Origin: Flavonifractor hominis | GTDB taxonomy: Bacteria > Bacillota > Clostridia > Oscillospirales > Oscillospiraceae | Direction: 5' to 3' | NCBI RefSeq assembly: GCF_040095835.1 | Contig: NZ_JBBMFT010000001.1 | Coordinates: 744,001 to 808,000 of the forward strand | DNA: 64,000 nucleotides | In this document: positions 52,615 to 60,338 of the stretch, piece after piece | Numbering within the stretch: the first letter of the stretch is position 1 | Layout of the letters: each line of letters opens with the position of its first letter | The notes under the pieces: generated by a model | What the model saw: the letters and a program-made list of their open reading frames with translations, nothing else | Told to the model about the DNA's origin: nothing | Databases searched by the model: none | Position numbers and translations under genes: made by a program

Positions 52615-53019
52615 TCACGCCGCCTTTCTGAGCCGGGCGATCAGGCGGTCCAGCACGGCGATGCGGGATCTCACCTTGCCGGCGGAGGCGTTCAGGCCAT
52701 GCGCCTGATTTTGGATGCGGCGACGGATGGCCGCGAGCTGCTGGCGGTCCCGGCAGCACTCCAGCACAACATACCGGCCCCGCCCGTTGGACAGGACCTC
52801 GCGCTCACCGGAGGCGTCCCGGAGGCTGGCCATGAGGCGCTGGCCCAGCTGCCTGCGGTAGCGGTCCTGCAGGACGTCGGCGTCGCAGGAGACATGGTGC
52901 TTTTTCAAAATGGCCGCGATCTCATCGCCGCTGATCTCCATGTTGGCAAACAGCACCTCCAGGATCTCAGTTTTGGCTTTGGGTGGCAGCGCGGGGCGGC
53001 CGTGGGATCTCCTGGTCAT
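52615..53019 (-). CDS. Hypothetical basic protein (134 residues)
   Basis: TRRSHGRPALPPKAKTEILE leads into a helix-turn-helix-like stretch, ISGDEIAAILKKHHVSCDAD, and an Arg-rich helical tail. ATGA overlap with the gene upstream. DNA binding is likely from composition only; no named family. Confidence 0.55.
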   Translation of the reverse strand: MTRRSHGRPALPPKAKTEILEVLFANMEISGDEIAAILKKHHVSCDADVLQDRYRRQLGQRLMASLRDASGEREVLSNGRGRYVVLECCRDRQQLAAIRRRIQNQAHGLNASAGKVRSRIAVLDRLIARLRKAA

Positions 53020-53750
53020 CGCGTCTGCTCCTTCCTGCGCTGTGCGCGCTGCACCACGTCGGCCCTGTCCAGGGCGGGCGCCTCGCTTGGGAAAACATAG
53101 AGCATGCAGTGATGTTCTGCAAGTTCTGCAGGAAAGCCCTGGGGGACATGCTCCGGAGAGTCCGAAACCGCAACCGTCCGGTACTTCCAGTCACGGGGGG
53201 ACTGGTAGGCGAACAGGTGCTCCCCCGCCCGCCGGATGCTGTAGCTGCTTTTCCCCTCGTGCTGCCGGACATATTCGCCCACAGCCGCTTTCTCCAGCAC
53301 GAAGCGAGGCTGGATCCCCTGCGCCAGCTCCGGCGCGATGGCATTGATGTATTTCACCATGTCACGGACATTGCCGCATTCAAATTCCGGCGCGTCATAG
53401 CCATACCGCTCTGTAACGAGCGCCCACTTCATACGCTCATGAGGGCTGTCCAAAGAAACGACAAAGTATTTCCCGTCGCGCTCCCCGGTGAGAGGCTCAA
53501 ACCGGACGTCGTCATAGAGCGGCCCATCCAGCGGGCAGTTGTTCTTGAACCACACATAGTAGTTGTCCAGAATGAAGGGATCCGTGATCCCCAGCACAAC
53601 GCCGGAGATTTTTTTCAGGCGTCCGGCCAGGGCGTCGTCCCGGCAAAACCAGTCATACCAGCCGGCCTCGCACTGCACAGCACGATCCCGGCTGCTGAAG
53701 TCCCCTGCACGGAAGCGTTTCTGCCACTCCCGCACACTCATCTCATTCAT
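53016..53750 (-). CDS. Hypothetical ICE protein (244 residues), DUF3849-like N-terminal region uncertain
   Basis: NEMSVREWQKRFRAGDFSSR is followed by YDWFCRDDALAGRLKKISGV and FILDNYYVWFKNNCPLDGPL, then an alpha/beta region (YFVVSLDSPHERMKWALVTE). The C-terminal third repeats SSYSIRRAGEHLFAYQ- and HCMLYVFPSE-type strands. Coupled to the ParB-like gene by ATGA. Seen often in Clostridial ICEs in this place, but I cannot give a function. Confidence 0.55.
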   Translation of the reverse strand: MNEMSVREWQKRFRAGDFSSRDRAVQCEAGWYDWFCRDDALAGRLKKISGVVLGITDPFILDNYYVWFKNNCPLDGPLYDDVRFEPLTGERDGKYFVVSLDSPHERMKWALVTERYGYDAPEFECGNVRDMVKYINAIAPELAQGIQPRFVLEKAAVGEYVRQHEGKSSYSIRRAGEHLFAYQSPRDWKYRTVAVSDSPEHVPQGFPAELAEHHCMLYVFPSEAPALDRADVVQRAQRRKEQTR

Positions 53751-54664
53751 AGCGTCCCCCTCTCCGGCAGGAGGCGTTCCACGAGGCCGGCAATGGCAGT
53801 GAACACGCCGGCCAGTTCACGGGACTCCCTGATGGTGTCCTCCATTTCCTCCCTGGTCATGCGGGTGCATTTGACCCAGATCCGCACATTTTCCTCTGTG
53901 GGCGTCAGCAGAACGGCCTTTTCATAAGCCTTGCAGAACACGCCGGCGATCTTGCTCTGGCGGTCGATTTCGGCGTCCTTCTCCCGAATCTCCTTTTTCG
54001 CTTTTTCCAGCTCCACCAGCTCCAATGCCGCCTGCCCCTGCTCGTCCTCCGGCAGATCCTGTATCTGCCGGGTGATCTGATACCCCTGGTTGATGGACAG
54101 TTCTTTTTTGTCCAGGGCTTCCTTCACGGCGGCGGGGGCGTGTTCGTCGATCTGCATCACCTTGCCCATCGTGCGCTCCCCAAGGCCGACAGAGGCGGCC
54201 AACTCTTTGCGGGTGTCCACAGGGGCGGAGTGGACTTCCGGCAATGTTGCCGAAGGTCCACTCTCATACTGGTTCCCGTGGTACGCCTGCTGGTTGGCCT
54301 TTGCCCTGGCCTCGATCTCCGGCCGCAGTTTCAGGGCGATCTTGCCCAACTCCCATTTGTCCAGGTTGCGGCGGCCCTTCTGGGTGTCCAGCGCCCACTG
54401 CTTGGCCTCCAGCAGATCGTCAAAGGCAAACACCGCCATCTTATAGGGCAGGCTGTGCCGGGTGCAGATCTGCTGGCGGTTGTGGCCGTCTACGATGACC
54501 AGGTCCTCATTGACGATAATGGGCGCATAGCAGCCGTTTTGCAGGATGTCCTTCTCCAGCGCGGCAAGCTGCTCCCCGCTGAGAGGGGGGAGCAGCTCCG
54601 CCAGTTCCGGCAGGATGGTGGGGGTGCGTTCCGCACTGGTGTATTCAATGCCTGTATTCCGCAT
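53747..54664 (-). CDS. ParB/Srx-type DNA-binding protein
   Basis: 305 residues. The ParB N-terminal domain is visible: LSGEQLAALEKDILQNGCYA, PIIVNEDLVIVDGHNRQQIC (about 50-70). A helix-turn-helix region follows around 155-215 (LAASVGLGERTMGKVMQIDE; LSINQGYQITRQIQDLP). It has a C-terminal coiled coil. No ParA gene is seen; the element instead has a ParM-like gene. It may act as a transcriptional regulator or partition factor. Confidence 0.82.
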   Translation of the reverse strand: MRNTGIEYTSAERTPTILPELAELLPPLSGEQLAALEKDILQNGCYAPIIVNEDLVIVDGHNRQQICTRHSLPYKMAVFAFDDLLEAKQWALDTQKGRRNLDKWELGKIALKLRPEIEARAKANQQAYHGNQYESGPSATLPEVHSAPVDTRKELAASVGLGERTMGKVMQIDEHAPAAVKEALDKKELSINQGYQITRQIQDLPEDEQGQAALELVELEKAKKEIREKDAEIDRQSKIAGVFCKAYEKAVLLTPTEENVRIWVKCTRMTREEMEDTIRESRELAGVFTAIAGLVERLLPERGTL

Positions 54665-54669
54665 GGCGC

Positions 54670-55044
54670 TCAGGCTGCGGCCTCATCCATGCCGTCCGCA
54701 GGCATGGACGCGGCGTTTTCCTCCACCCGGCGGGGAGACAGGAACTCCACCTCCGTGGCTTTGATGAGGAAACCGGGCTGACGCTCCGGCTCGTCCGCGA
54801 AAGTGATGGTTTCAAAGTCGCCGGAGGCGGCCAGCTTGCAGCCCTTCCAGGCAAACTCCGCGCAGCGTTCCGCCAGCGGGCCGCGGACCTTGATGGAGAT
54901 GAAATCCGTCAGGCGGTTGCCCTCCTTGTCCCGGTAGCGGCGGTCCGAGGCGATCCGCAGGATGGCATAGGGCTTTCCGGTGGCCTCATGGATCTTCAGC
55001 TCCACGTCGTTGGTCAGGTTTCCGATTGCTACGATTTTCAGCAT
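54670..55044 (-). CDS. ssb: Single-stranded DNA-binding protein
   Basis: 124 residues. The OB-fold pattern is LKIVAIGNLTNDVELKIHEA, YAILRIASDRRYRDKEGN, TDFISIKVRGPLAERCAEFA and GCKLAASGDF. The C-terminus ends DGMDEAAA rather than the classic DDDIPF tip. ICE-borne SSBs coat the strand that enters the recipient. AAGGAG lies before ATG 55044. The 93-base gap behind it, up to the SLH gene, holds nothing clear. Confidence 0.87.
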   Translation of the reverse strand: MLKIVAIGNLTNDVELKIHEATGKPYAILRIASDRRYRDKEGNRLTDFISIKVRGPLAERCAEFAWKGCKLAASGDFETITFADEPERQPGFLIKATEVEFLSPRRVEENAASMPADGMDEAAA

Positions 55045-55137
55045 AGGTGCATTTCTCCTTCTTTATTATTTAATGTAGAGTGAATTGTGGGATAAAAGCG
55101 CCGCGGCCCACAGCGGGGCCGCGGCACAGCGGGTGGA

Positions 55138-58100
55138 TCACTTGTCCCAGGTTTCGGGGTCGGTAAGGATGGCGGTGTGGGCGTTGGCGGCCTCCAGCAC
55201 CTGGTAGTAGGCCCAGTGACGGGAGGACACGTCGGGGAACATCACCAGCTGGCGGCGGTTGTCCGCGATGTAGTCCTCGTCGGCCTCGCGGCCCAGCAGA
55301 CGGTTGACGATGGTGACGACTTCCGCCCGGTCGATGGGGTCATCTGCCCGGAAGGTGCCGTCGCCGTAGCCCTCCACCCAGCCGTGGATGGCGGCGTCCT
55401 TGATATACTCCGCAGCCCAATAGCCGTCGCTCACATCGTCAAAGCCCTCGTACTGCTCCATGATTTCCTCGTCGCCATCGCCGTACACATCAAAGAACCG
55501 CGCCGCCATAGCGGTGAACTCGGCGCGGGTGATGGCCTGGTCGCCACGGTAGGTGCGGTCATTGTAGCCCACGGCCACGCCGTAGCCGGTCAGGTACTCC
55601 ACATAGCCGGCGTACCACGCCTCCGGGTCCACGTCTGTAAACTTCACATTGGCCCCGCTGGGGATGTGCTCGTCCAGCTTGTCAGAGAGCAGGCGGGCGA
55701 AGATGGCCGCCGCCTCGCTCCGGCTCATGCTGCGCTCCGGGCCGAAGGTGCCGTCTGTGTAGCCCACAATATAGGCCCCGTGGTACTCGGTATCTGTGAC
55801 AGCGGGAACGGTCAGTTTGCCGCCCTCATCGGTTTCGCCGCGCTCGCTCTGGCCCAGATCGCCCTTGACAATCACCGTCACGCCCTCCTGCGGGTCGCGC
55901 TCATTGTCTGTGACCGTGACGGTGATGCGGTTGTCCTCGTCCATATCGGTCCCGTCCGGCAGGGTGACGGTGATGTTGCCGCCCTTGCCGATGGACACCT
56001 CCGCGCCCTCGATGGGGCGTCCGGTTTCGTAGTCCTCCACGGTGACAGTCAGGGTCCAGCGGTCGCCGTCCTCGTCCTCCCAGCCTACGGTGGCGTCGCC
56101 GTCCTCATTGGTCGTGCCGGTGGTGCCGGGAACAGTGAGCTGCCCGTTGCTGCCAGTGTTACCGGCACAGTAGTTGTCGTGCTTATCCGTCACGGCGATG
56201 AACATATCTTCCACGGGGGACTTATCTTTCACCAGTTGGACGGTGATCGTGGTCTGGTCGGCATAGTCCAGCAGGCGGGAATTGGGCAGACGGATGGACA
56301 GGGTATCGTCCGCGTGGAGGGTCACGGTGGCATTGGCAACGGGGTCCTTGGTGTCGGTATCCGTGACGATCACCAGATAACCGCCCACAACGGCCTCTCC
56401 CTTGCTGTCCGTGGTGGCCTGATTGTAGATTTTCTCGATTTCCTCGGTTTCCAGCGTTTCACCGCAGACCTCGCACTCCTTGTGCTTGCTGCCCTCGCTG
56501 TCGGTGGTAGGCTCCTTGTCGATGATCCAGTCACCGGGCTTGTGGCCTGCCGCCTCGGTGTAGTCGCCCTTGTAGGCGTCGCCGCAGCGGGTGCAGGTGT
56601 AGGTGGTGTAGCCCATCTCCGTACAGGTCGGCTCGGTCACAACGGTTTCATAGTCATGACCCAAAGCGTTCTCAATGACGGCCCCACAGCGGGTGCAGAG
56701 CTGGGGATCGGTGCAGGTGGCCGGGTCGCCGGGGATATGGCCTGCGGCCTCATCGCCCTCCAGACGGGTGGCTCCACAGCGGATGCAGGTGTACTCGGTC
56801 ATGCCCTCGCCGGTGCAGGTGGAGTCGGTGATCTCCTTGCCCTCGTCCCAACTGTGGCCCAGCGGGTCGGTATAGTCGGTGATGAACGAACTGCCGCAGC
56901 CCTCGCAGATATGGAGGGTACGCCCGCCGCCCTCACAGGTGGCCGGGGTCACTTTGGAAACGTAGTTGTGGGGCAGTGCAGAGGTAATGTCCTCGATGTG
57001 GCGCTCCCCGCAGACGGTACACTCCCGCAGGGTGTAGCCGGGGCTGGTGCAGGTAGCGGGAATGACGGTGGTGGAAAACTCATGCTCGGTCTGAGGCAGG
57101 TTGGTTTCTTTCACATTGCCGCACCGCTCACAAATATCGATGGTCTTGCCGGGGACTTCACAGGTGGCGTCCCGAACCACCACACTCTGGTAGGCGTGGC
57201 CCAGCGCGGCCTCATAGTCCCGCTTTTCGATCATGCCGCAGTCTACGCACAGGTAGCGGTCATAGCCGAGGGTCAGGCAGGTCGCCGGGGTGCTATCCAG
57301 CAGCGTCCAGTTGTGATTCTCACCGCAGCCCTTGTCGTCACAACAGCAACCGTCACAGTCCGGGTCTTGACAGCCGCAGTCGGGATTGTCGCAGCCGCAG
57401 GTGCAGGAACCATCCTCGGCGGTGGTTTCGTCCCGCAGGTGGACAAAGGCAACACCGTCCTCCACCATGTCGGTATCGTGGTAGGTGTAGGTGATTTCAT
57501 AGTAAACCGGATAGTCCCCGGCCTCGGTGTAGTTGGGGGCAGAAGTCAGAGTGCAGGCGTCCGCGCTGTGGCCGTAGCGGATGGCGGTGGTCACGCCAGC
57601 CTCGGACAAGTCCGACACCGTGACCGTGTGGGGCTGGCCGTCCACCACGCCGAAGTAATCCGCAATGACGGCCTTGGCGACGGTGTAGGCAGTTTCGGCA
57701 TAGCCGCAGTCAGCGCAGGCGTCCATCTCGACGAACCTATCGTGAGCCAACTCCGGGCGGATGCTGCTTTCCATTGCGTGACGCTCCAGTGTGGAGTTTT
57801 CCTCCTTGAAGGTGCCATAGCAGAAAGCGCAATACTCCCCGCTGGTGGTGATGACACGGTGATACTCGCTGTCTACTTGCTCAACGGTGACTTCCTCGGG
57901 CAGCTCCTCGAAGAAGTCTGCCGCACAGTCATAGAGCCAATACACATTTTTGCCGCAGGCATAGCTGGTGGCCCCCATGTTGGTATTGAACGTTCCACAG
58001 GTCTGGCACACCGCTTTCGTCCAGTGGTAGCCAGTGTAGTAGGCGTCCTGACCAGGGGTGCCGTCCAGCAGGTCGCCCTTGCTCTCCCCGTCCAGGCAGG

Positions 58101-58407
58101 TGCCGTCTGAATACTTGACGTTGCGGGTCAGGGCCGTTTCTCCATTGCGGGTGTACTCCGGCACACGGAATACCTGGAACGAGGTGGCCTGCCCGCACTC
58201 ACAGCAGGTAAATGTTTCGATGGTCACCACGGAGTTGGCATCCAATTCGTTGGTACGGTTGAGCGCCTCAATCCAGTGTTCCGCCGGGTCGTGATAGTTG
58301 TCCTCCTGGGCGGCAAAGGCGCTGGGCACCATGCCGACGCAGAGCACGACTGCCAGCAGCAGGGCCGTCATGCGCTTCAGGCCATGCCTGGTTGTCTTGC
58401 TTTTCAA
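55138..58407 (-). CDS. Large SLH surface protein with Cys-rich repeats, carried by the ICE
   Basis: 1,089 residues. A signal peptide (MTALLLAVVLCVGMVPSAFA, about 13-32) is followed by at least six repeats of about 40 residues with paired CxxC motifs and a trailing His (for example ATCTEMGYTTYTCTRCGDAY, LRECTVCGERH). Beta-sandwich domains of the Ig/CNA-B type occupy about 690-870 (VANATVTLHADDTLSIRLPN). Three SLH repeats fill about 876-1,080. It starts with TTG 58407 behind GGAGG. A surface adhesin or mating-pair protein is the likely role; SLH anchoring limits it to hosts with the matching wall polymer. Confidence 0.82.
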   Translation of the reverse strand: MKSKTTRHGLKRMTALLLAVVLCVGMVPSAFAAQEDNYHDPAEHWIEALNRTNELDANSVVTIETFTCCECGQATSFQVFRVPEYTRNGETALTRNVKYSDGTCLDGESKGDLLDGTPGQDAYYTGYHWTKAVCQTCGTFNTNMGATSYACGKNVYWLYDCAADFFEELPEEVTVEQVDSEYHRVITTSGEYCAFCYGTFKEENSTLERHAMESSIRPELAHDRFVEMDACADCGYAETAYTVAKAVIADYFGVVDGQPHTVTVSDLSEAGVTTAIRYGHSADACTLTSAPNYTEAGDYPVYYEITYTYHDTDMVEDGVAFVHLRDETTAEDGSCTCGCDNPDCGCQDPDCDGCCCDDKGCGENHNWTLLDSTPATCLTLGYDRYLCVDCGMIEKRDYEAALGHAYQSVVVRDATCEVPGKTIDICERCGNVKETNLPQTEHEFSTTVIPATCTSPGYTLRECTVCGERHIEDITSALPHNYVSKVTPATCEGGGRTLHICEGCGSSFITDYTDPLGHSWDEGKEITDSTCTGEGMTEYTCIRCGATRLEGDEAAGHIPGDPATCTDPQLCTRCGAVIENALGHDYETVVTEPTCTEMGYTTYTCTRCGDAYKGDYTEAAGHKPGDWIIDKEPTTDSEGSKHKECEVCGETLETEEIEKIYNQATTDSKGEAVVGGYLVIVTDTDTKDPVANATVTLHADDTLSIRLPNSRLLDYADQTTITVQLVKDKSPVEDMFIAVTDKHDNYCAGNTGSNGQLTVPGTTGTTNEDGDATVGWEDEDGDRWTLTVTVEDYETGRPIEGAEVSIGKGGNITVTLPDGTDMDEDNRITVTVTDNERDPQEGVTVIVKGDLGQSERGETDEGGKLTVPAVTDTEYHGAYIVGYTDGTFGPERSMSRSEAAAIFARLLSDKLDEHIPSGANVKFTDVDPEAWYAGYVEYLTGYGVAVGYNDRTYRGDQAITRAEFTAMAARFFDVYGDGDEEIMEQYEGFDDVSDGYWAAEYIKDAAIHGWVEGYGDGTFRADDPIDRAEVVTIVNRLLGREADEDYIADNRRQLVMFPDVSSRHWAYYQVLEAANAHTAILTDPETWDK

Positions 58408-58472
58408 GTGGTTTTTCCTCCTTTTTTGTGTAGAAATTGCTGGTTTAGCTCTCTTTACTTGCGTTTACTTGG

Positions 58473-59405
58473 TCACCGCCCCCTTTCCCGGAACTGCTGC
58501 ACAAAGGTCAGATAGGCGTTCCAGTCCTTCCGGGAGGGAGGGGACAGTGTCTGCACGGCGTAGCCCTCCGCCGCGTATTTTCGGCCCATGCGCTCCGCGG
58601 CCTCCTGGCCGGGGCGGTCGTGATCCAGGCACAGGACGACCTTCCGCACCGCAGGGTGCTCCCGGAGAAACACCGACAGGGCACGGTCATCCAGGCAGCA
58701 CAGGGCCAGCGCATTGCTGTGGAATCCCCGGTGCAGGGTGCAGTAACTCATAAGGTCAATGGGAGCCTCGAACACATACACGGTCCTGCTGTCCGGGACA
58801 TACGGCAGGCGGAAGCCAACGGATTTGTCGCTGCCGGCGGCGTCGCCCTTGAAACCGCTGCCGTCCCGGTCGTAGGTGCCCCGCAGGCTGGCGAAGGCAG
58901 CCTTGCCGTCCCCACCGTAGCCGACGAACACGCAGTTGTGGTGCCCGGCGTCCTCATACAGCAGTCCGGCGTCGAGAAAGCTGCGGATGACGCGAGGTGC
59001 GATCCCGCGTTTTTTCAGGTAGGCGCACACCCGGCGGGCATCGGTGTGCCTCGGCGGCAATGCAAACGGTTTCGGCGGTTCCGGCGCCTGCTCAGTCTGC
59101 CTGCTCCGCTCCGCGGGGGCATCCCTGGCGTGGCCGTGGAAGGCCAGCAGATCCTCCACCGCCTGTGGGAAACTCCTGCCGCAAAAATGCTGCAGGAAAG
59201 TGATGGCATCCCCACCCGTCTGCTCAGAGTAGCGGTACCAGGTGCGGCGGTTCTTGATCCGCAGGCTGTCCATCTCCTTGGTGGAGTGGTAGTGGCCTAC
59301 CCGCGTTACGGTGTAGCCGAGAGACGTCAGCAGGTCCGGCAGGTCCGTCCCGCGGGCGATCTCCATCTCCTGTTCTGTGAAACGATTGGATCTCGGTTCT
59401 GACGT
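58473..59405 (-). CDS. DUF3991/toprim primase-like protein; apparent ACG start
   Basis: 310 residues. The N-terminal part RFTEQEMEIARGTDLPDLLT and TWYRYSEQTGGDAITFLQHF is typical of DUF3991, a zinc-lacking CHC2 relative. The toprim domain includes VYVFEAPIDLMSYCTLH (about 210) and KVVLCLDHDRPGQEAAERMG (about 255). ATG 59366 lies after the conserved RFTEQE and has no ribosome site. GGAGG (59413-59417) stands seven bases before an ACG at 59405, giving TSEPRSNRFTEQE. I place the start there. It probably primes replication of the transferred strand. Confidence 0.82.
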   Translation of the reverse strand, partial: TSEPRSNRFTEQEMEIARGTDLPDLLTSLGYTVTRVGHYHSTKEMDSLRIKNRRTWYRYSEQTGGDAITFLQHFCGRSFPQAVEDLLAFHGHARDAPAERSRQTEQAPEPPKPFALPPRHTDARRVCAYLKKRGIAPRVIRSFLDAGLLYEDAGHHNCVFVGYGGDGKAAFASLRGTYDRDGSGFKGDAAGSDKSVGFRLPYVPDSRTVYVFEAPIDLMSYCTLHRGFHSNALALCCLDDRALSVFLREHPAVRKVVLCLDHDRPGQEAAERMGRKYAAEGYAVQTLSPPSRKDWNAYLTFVQQFRERGR

Positions 59406-59436
59406 TTTCTCACCTCCAGTCCTCTTGTGAAACAGA

Positions 59437-59471
59437 CCGCCCGGGGCGTCCCTGTCGGGCGCTCCGGGCGG
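59437..59471. terminator. Hairpin between the zinc-ribbon and toprim genes
   Basis: CCGCCCGG (59437-59444) pairs with CCGGGCGG (59464-59471), with further imperfect pairing inside. No T run on the minus strand; it may be an attenuator or a processing site. Confidence 0.35.
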
Positions 59472-59486
59472 TTCTGGGATCCTGAT

Positions 59487-59810
59487 TTACTTGGTTGTTC
59501 TCTTTCTGGGCGGCCGCTCCACATACTCGGAAACGTCGCAGTCGCAGCTGATGAGCTGCCCACCGCATACGGGGCACCGCTCCGCATCACATCCCACATG
59601 GTGGTAATGGCCCGGCTTGGCGCCGCAGTCGTGGCAGCGGGCGTCGTCATACGCCATGCCGTCCTCACCGTACTTGATGCGGCGGTAGTAACGGCTGCCG
59701 CATTTCACATGGGTCCAGGTGCAGCCGTCTACTTTCAGCATTCGCTGGCCGCAGGCCCTGCAGGGTGCGCCGCCGGCGGCAATCATGGCCTCTAACTCAT
59801 TCTGCCACAT
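59487..59810 (-). CDS. Zinc-ribbon protein (107 residues)
   Basis: From ATG 59810 (AAGGAGG upstream): three Cys pairs, CRACGQRM, CHDCGAKPGHYHH and CPVCGGQL, spaced along the chain, with a basic tail. A small nucleic-acid-binding or regulatory zinc protein of the kind common in ICE operons. It overlaps the end of the RHH gene. Confidence 0.68.
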   Translation of the reverse strand: MWQNELEAMIAAGGAPCRACGQRMLKVDGCTWTHVKCGSRYYRRIKYGEDGMAYDDARCHDCGAKPGHYHHVGCDAERCPVCGGQLISCDCDVSEYVERPPRKRTTK

Positions 59811-60225
59811 CCTCGTCGCCTCCTTCCTCGGATCCCTCGTCCTCAGACTCCATTTCGGCATTTGCATCCTGGCTCTCAGCGGGGGTGGGGATATCGTCAG
59901 GGGCGGATTCCGCCGCCTCCTGCTCCGCCTGCCGTAAGGCGTCCTCGATCAGCCCCAGGACGAACTCCCGCTGGGTCACCTTCCGTCCCTGGCGCTCACT
60001 CTCGCGGGCCAGGTAGTCCTTGATCCGCTGGAACAGGTCCTCGCTGATTTGAAATGCCATTGTTCTCGTCTGTGCCATGTCGTTTTTTCCTCTGTTTTCA
60101 TAGTAGTTGGTGAGCAGTTCCGTGATGTACTCGCTGAGGGACTGGTTTGCCGCGACGCGCTCCGCCGTCACCCTGGCATGCAGGGATTCCGGGATCTGGC
60201 AGGAGAGGCCCTTGGTGTGCTCCAT
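59797..60225 (-). CDS. Tandem ribbon-helix-helix-like protein
   Basis: 142 residues from ATG 60225 (AGGAGG upstream). Two related segments occur: LSCQIPESLHARVTAERVAA...LSEYITELLTNYY (about 6-42), and MAFQISEDLFQRIKDYLARE...TQREFVLGLIEDAL (about 55-95). The acidic tail is Glu-rich. The repeated pattern of a strand and two helices suggests a single-chain RHH dimer that binds DNA, perhaps as a repressor of the ICE operon. No effector domain. Confidence 0.65.
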   Translation of the reverse strand: MEHTKGLSCQIPESLHARVTAERVAANQSLSEYITELLTNYYENRGKNDMAQTRTMAFQISEDLFQRIKDYLARESERQGRKVTQREFVLGLIEDALRQAEQEAAESAPDDIPTPAESQDANAEMESEDEGSEEGGDEDVAE

Positions 60226-60338
60226 GTCTGATTGCCTCCTTTGCTTGATTTGCAACGCAAGTATAGCCGGAAAGCATCACGAAAGCCATTACCAACACCA
60301 CCAAGGAATGGCGAACAGACGCAGCAAATGCAACAATT

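Noticed and set aside
55177..58110. A 977-codon open frame on the plus strand opposite the SLH gene
   Set aside because: No ribosome site, low-complexity Val/Gly/Ala composition, and it mirrors the codon bias of the real gene on the other strand.
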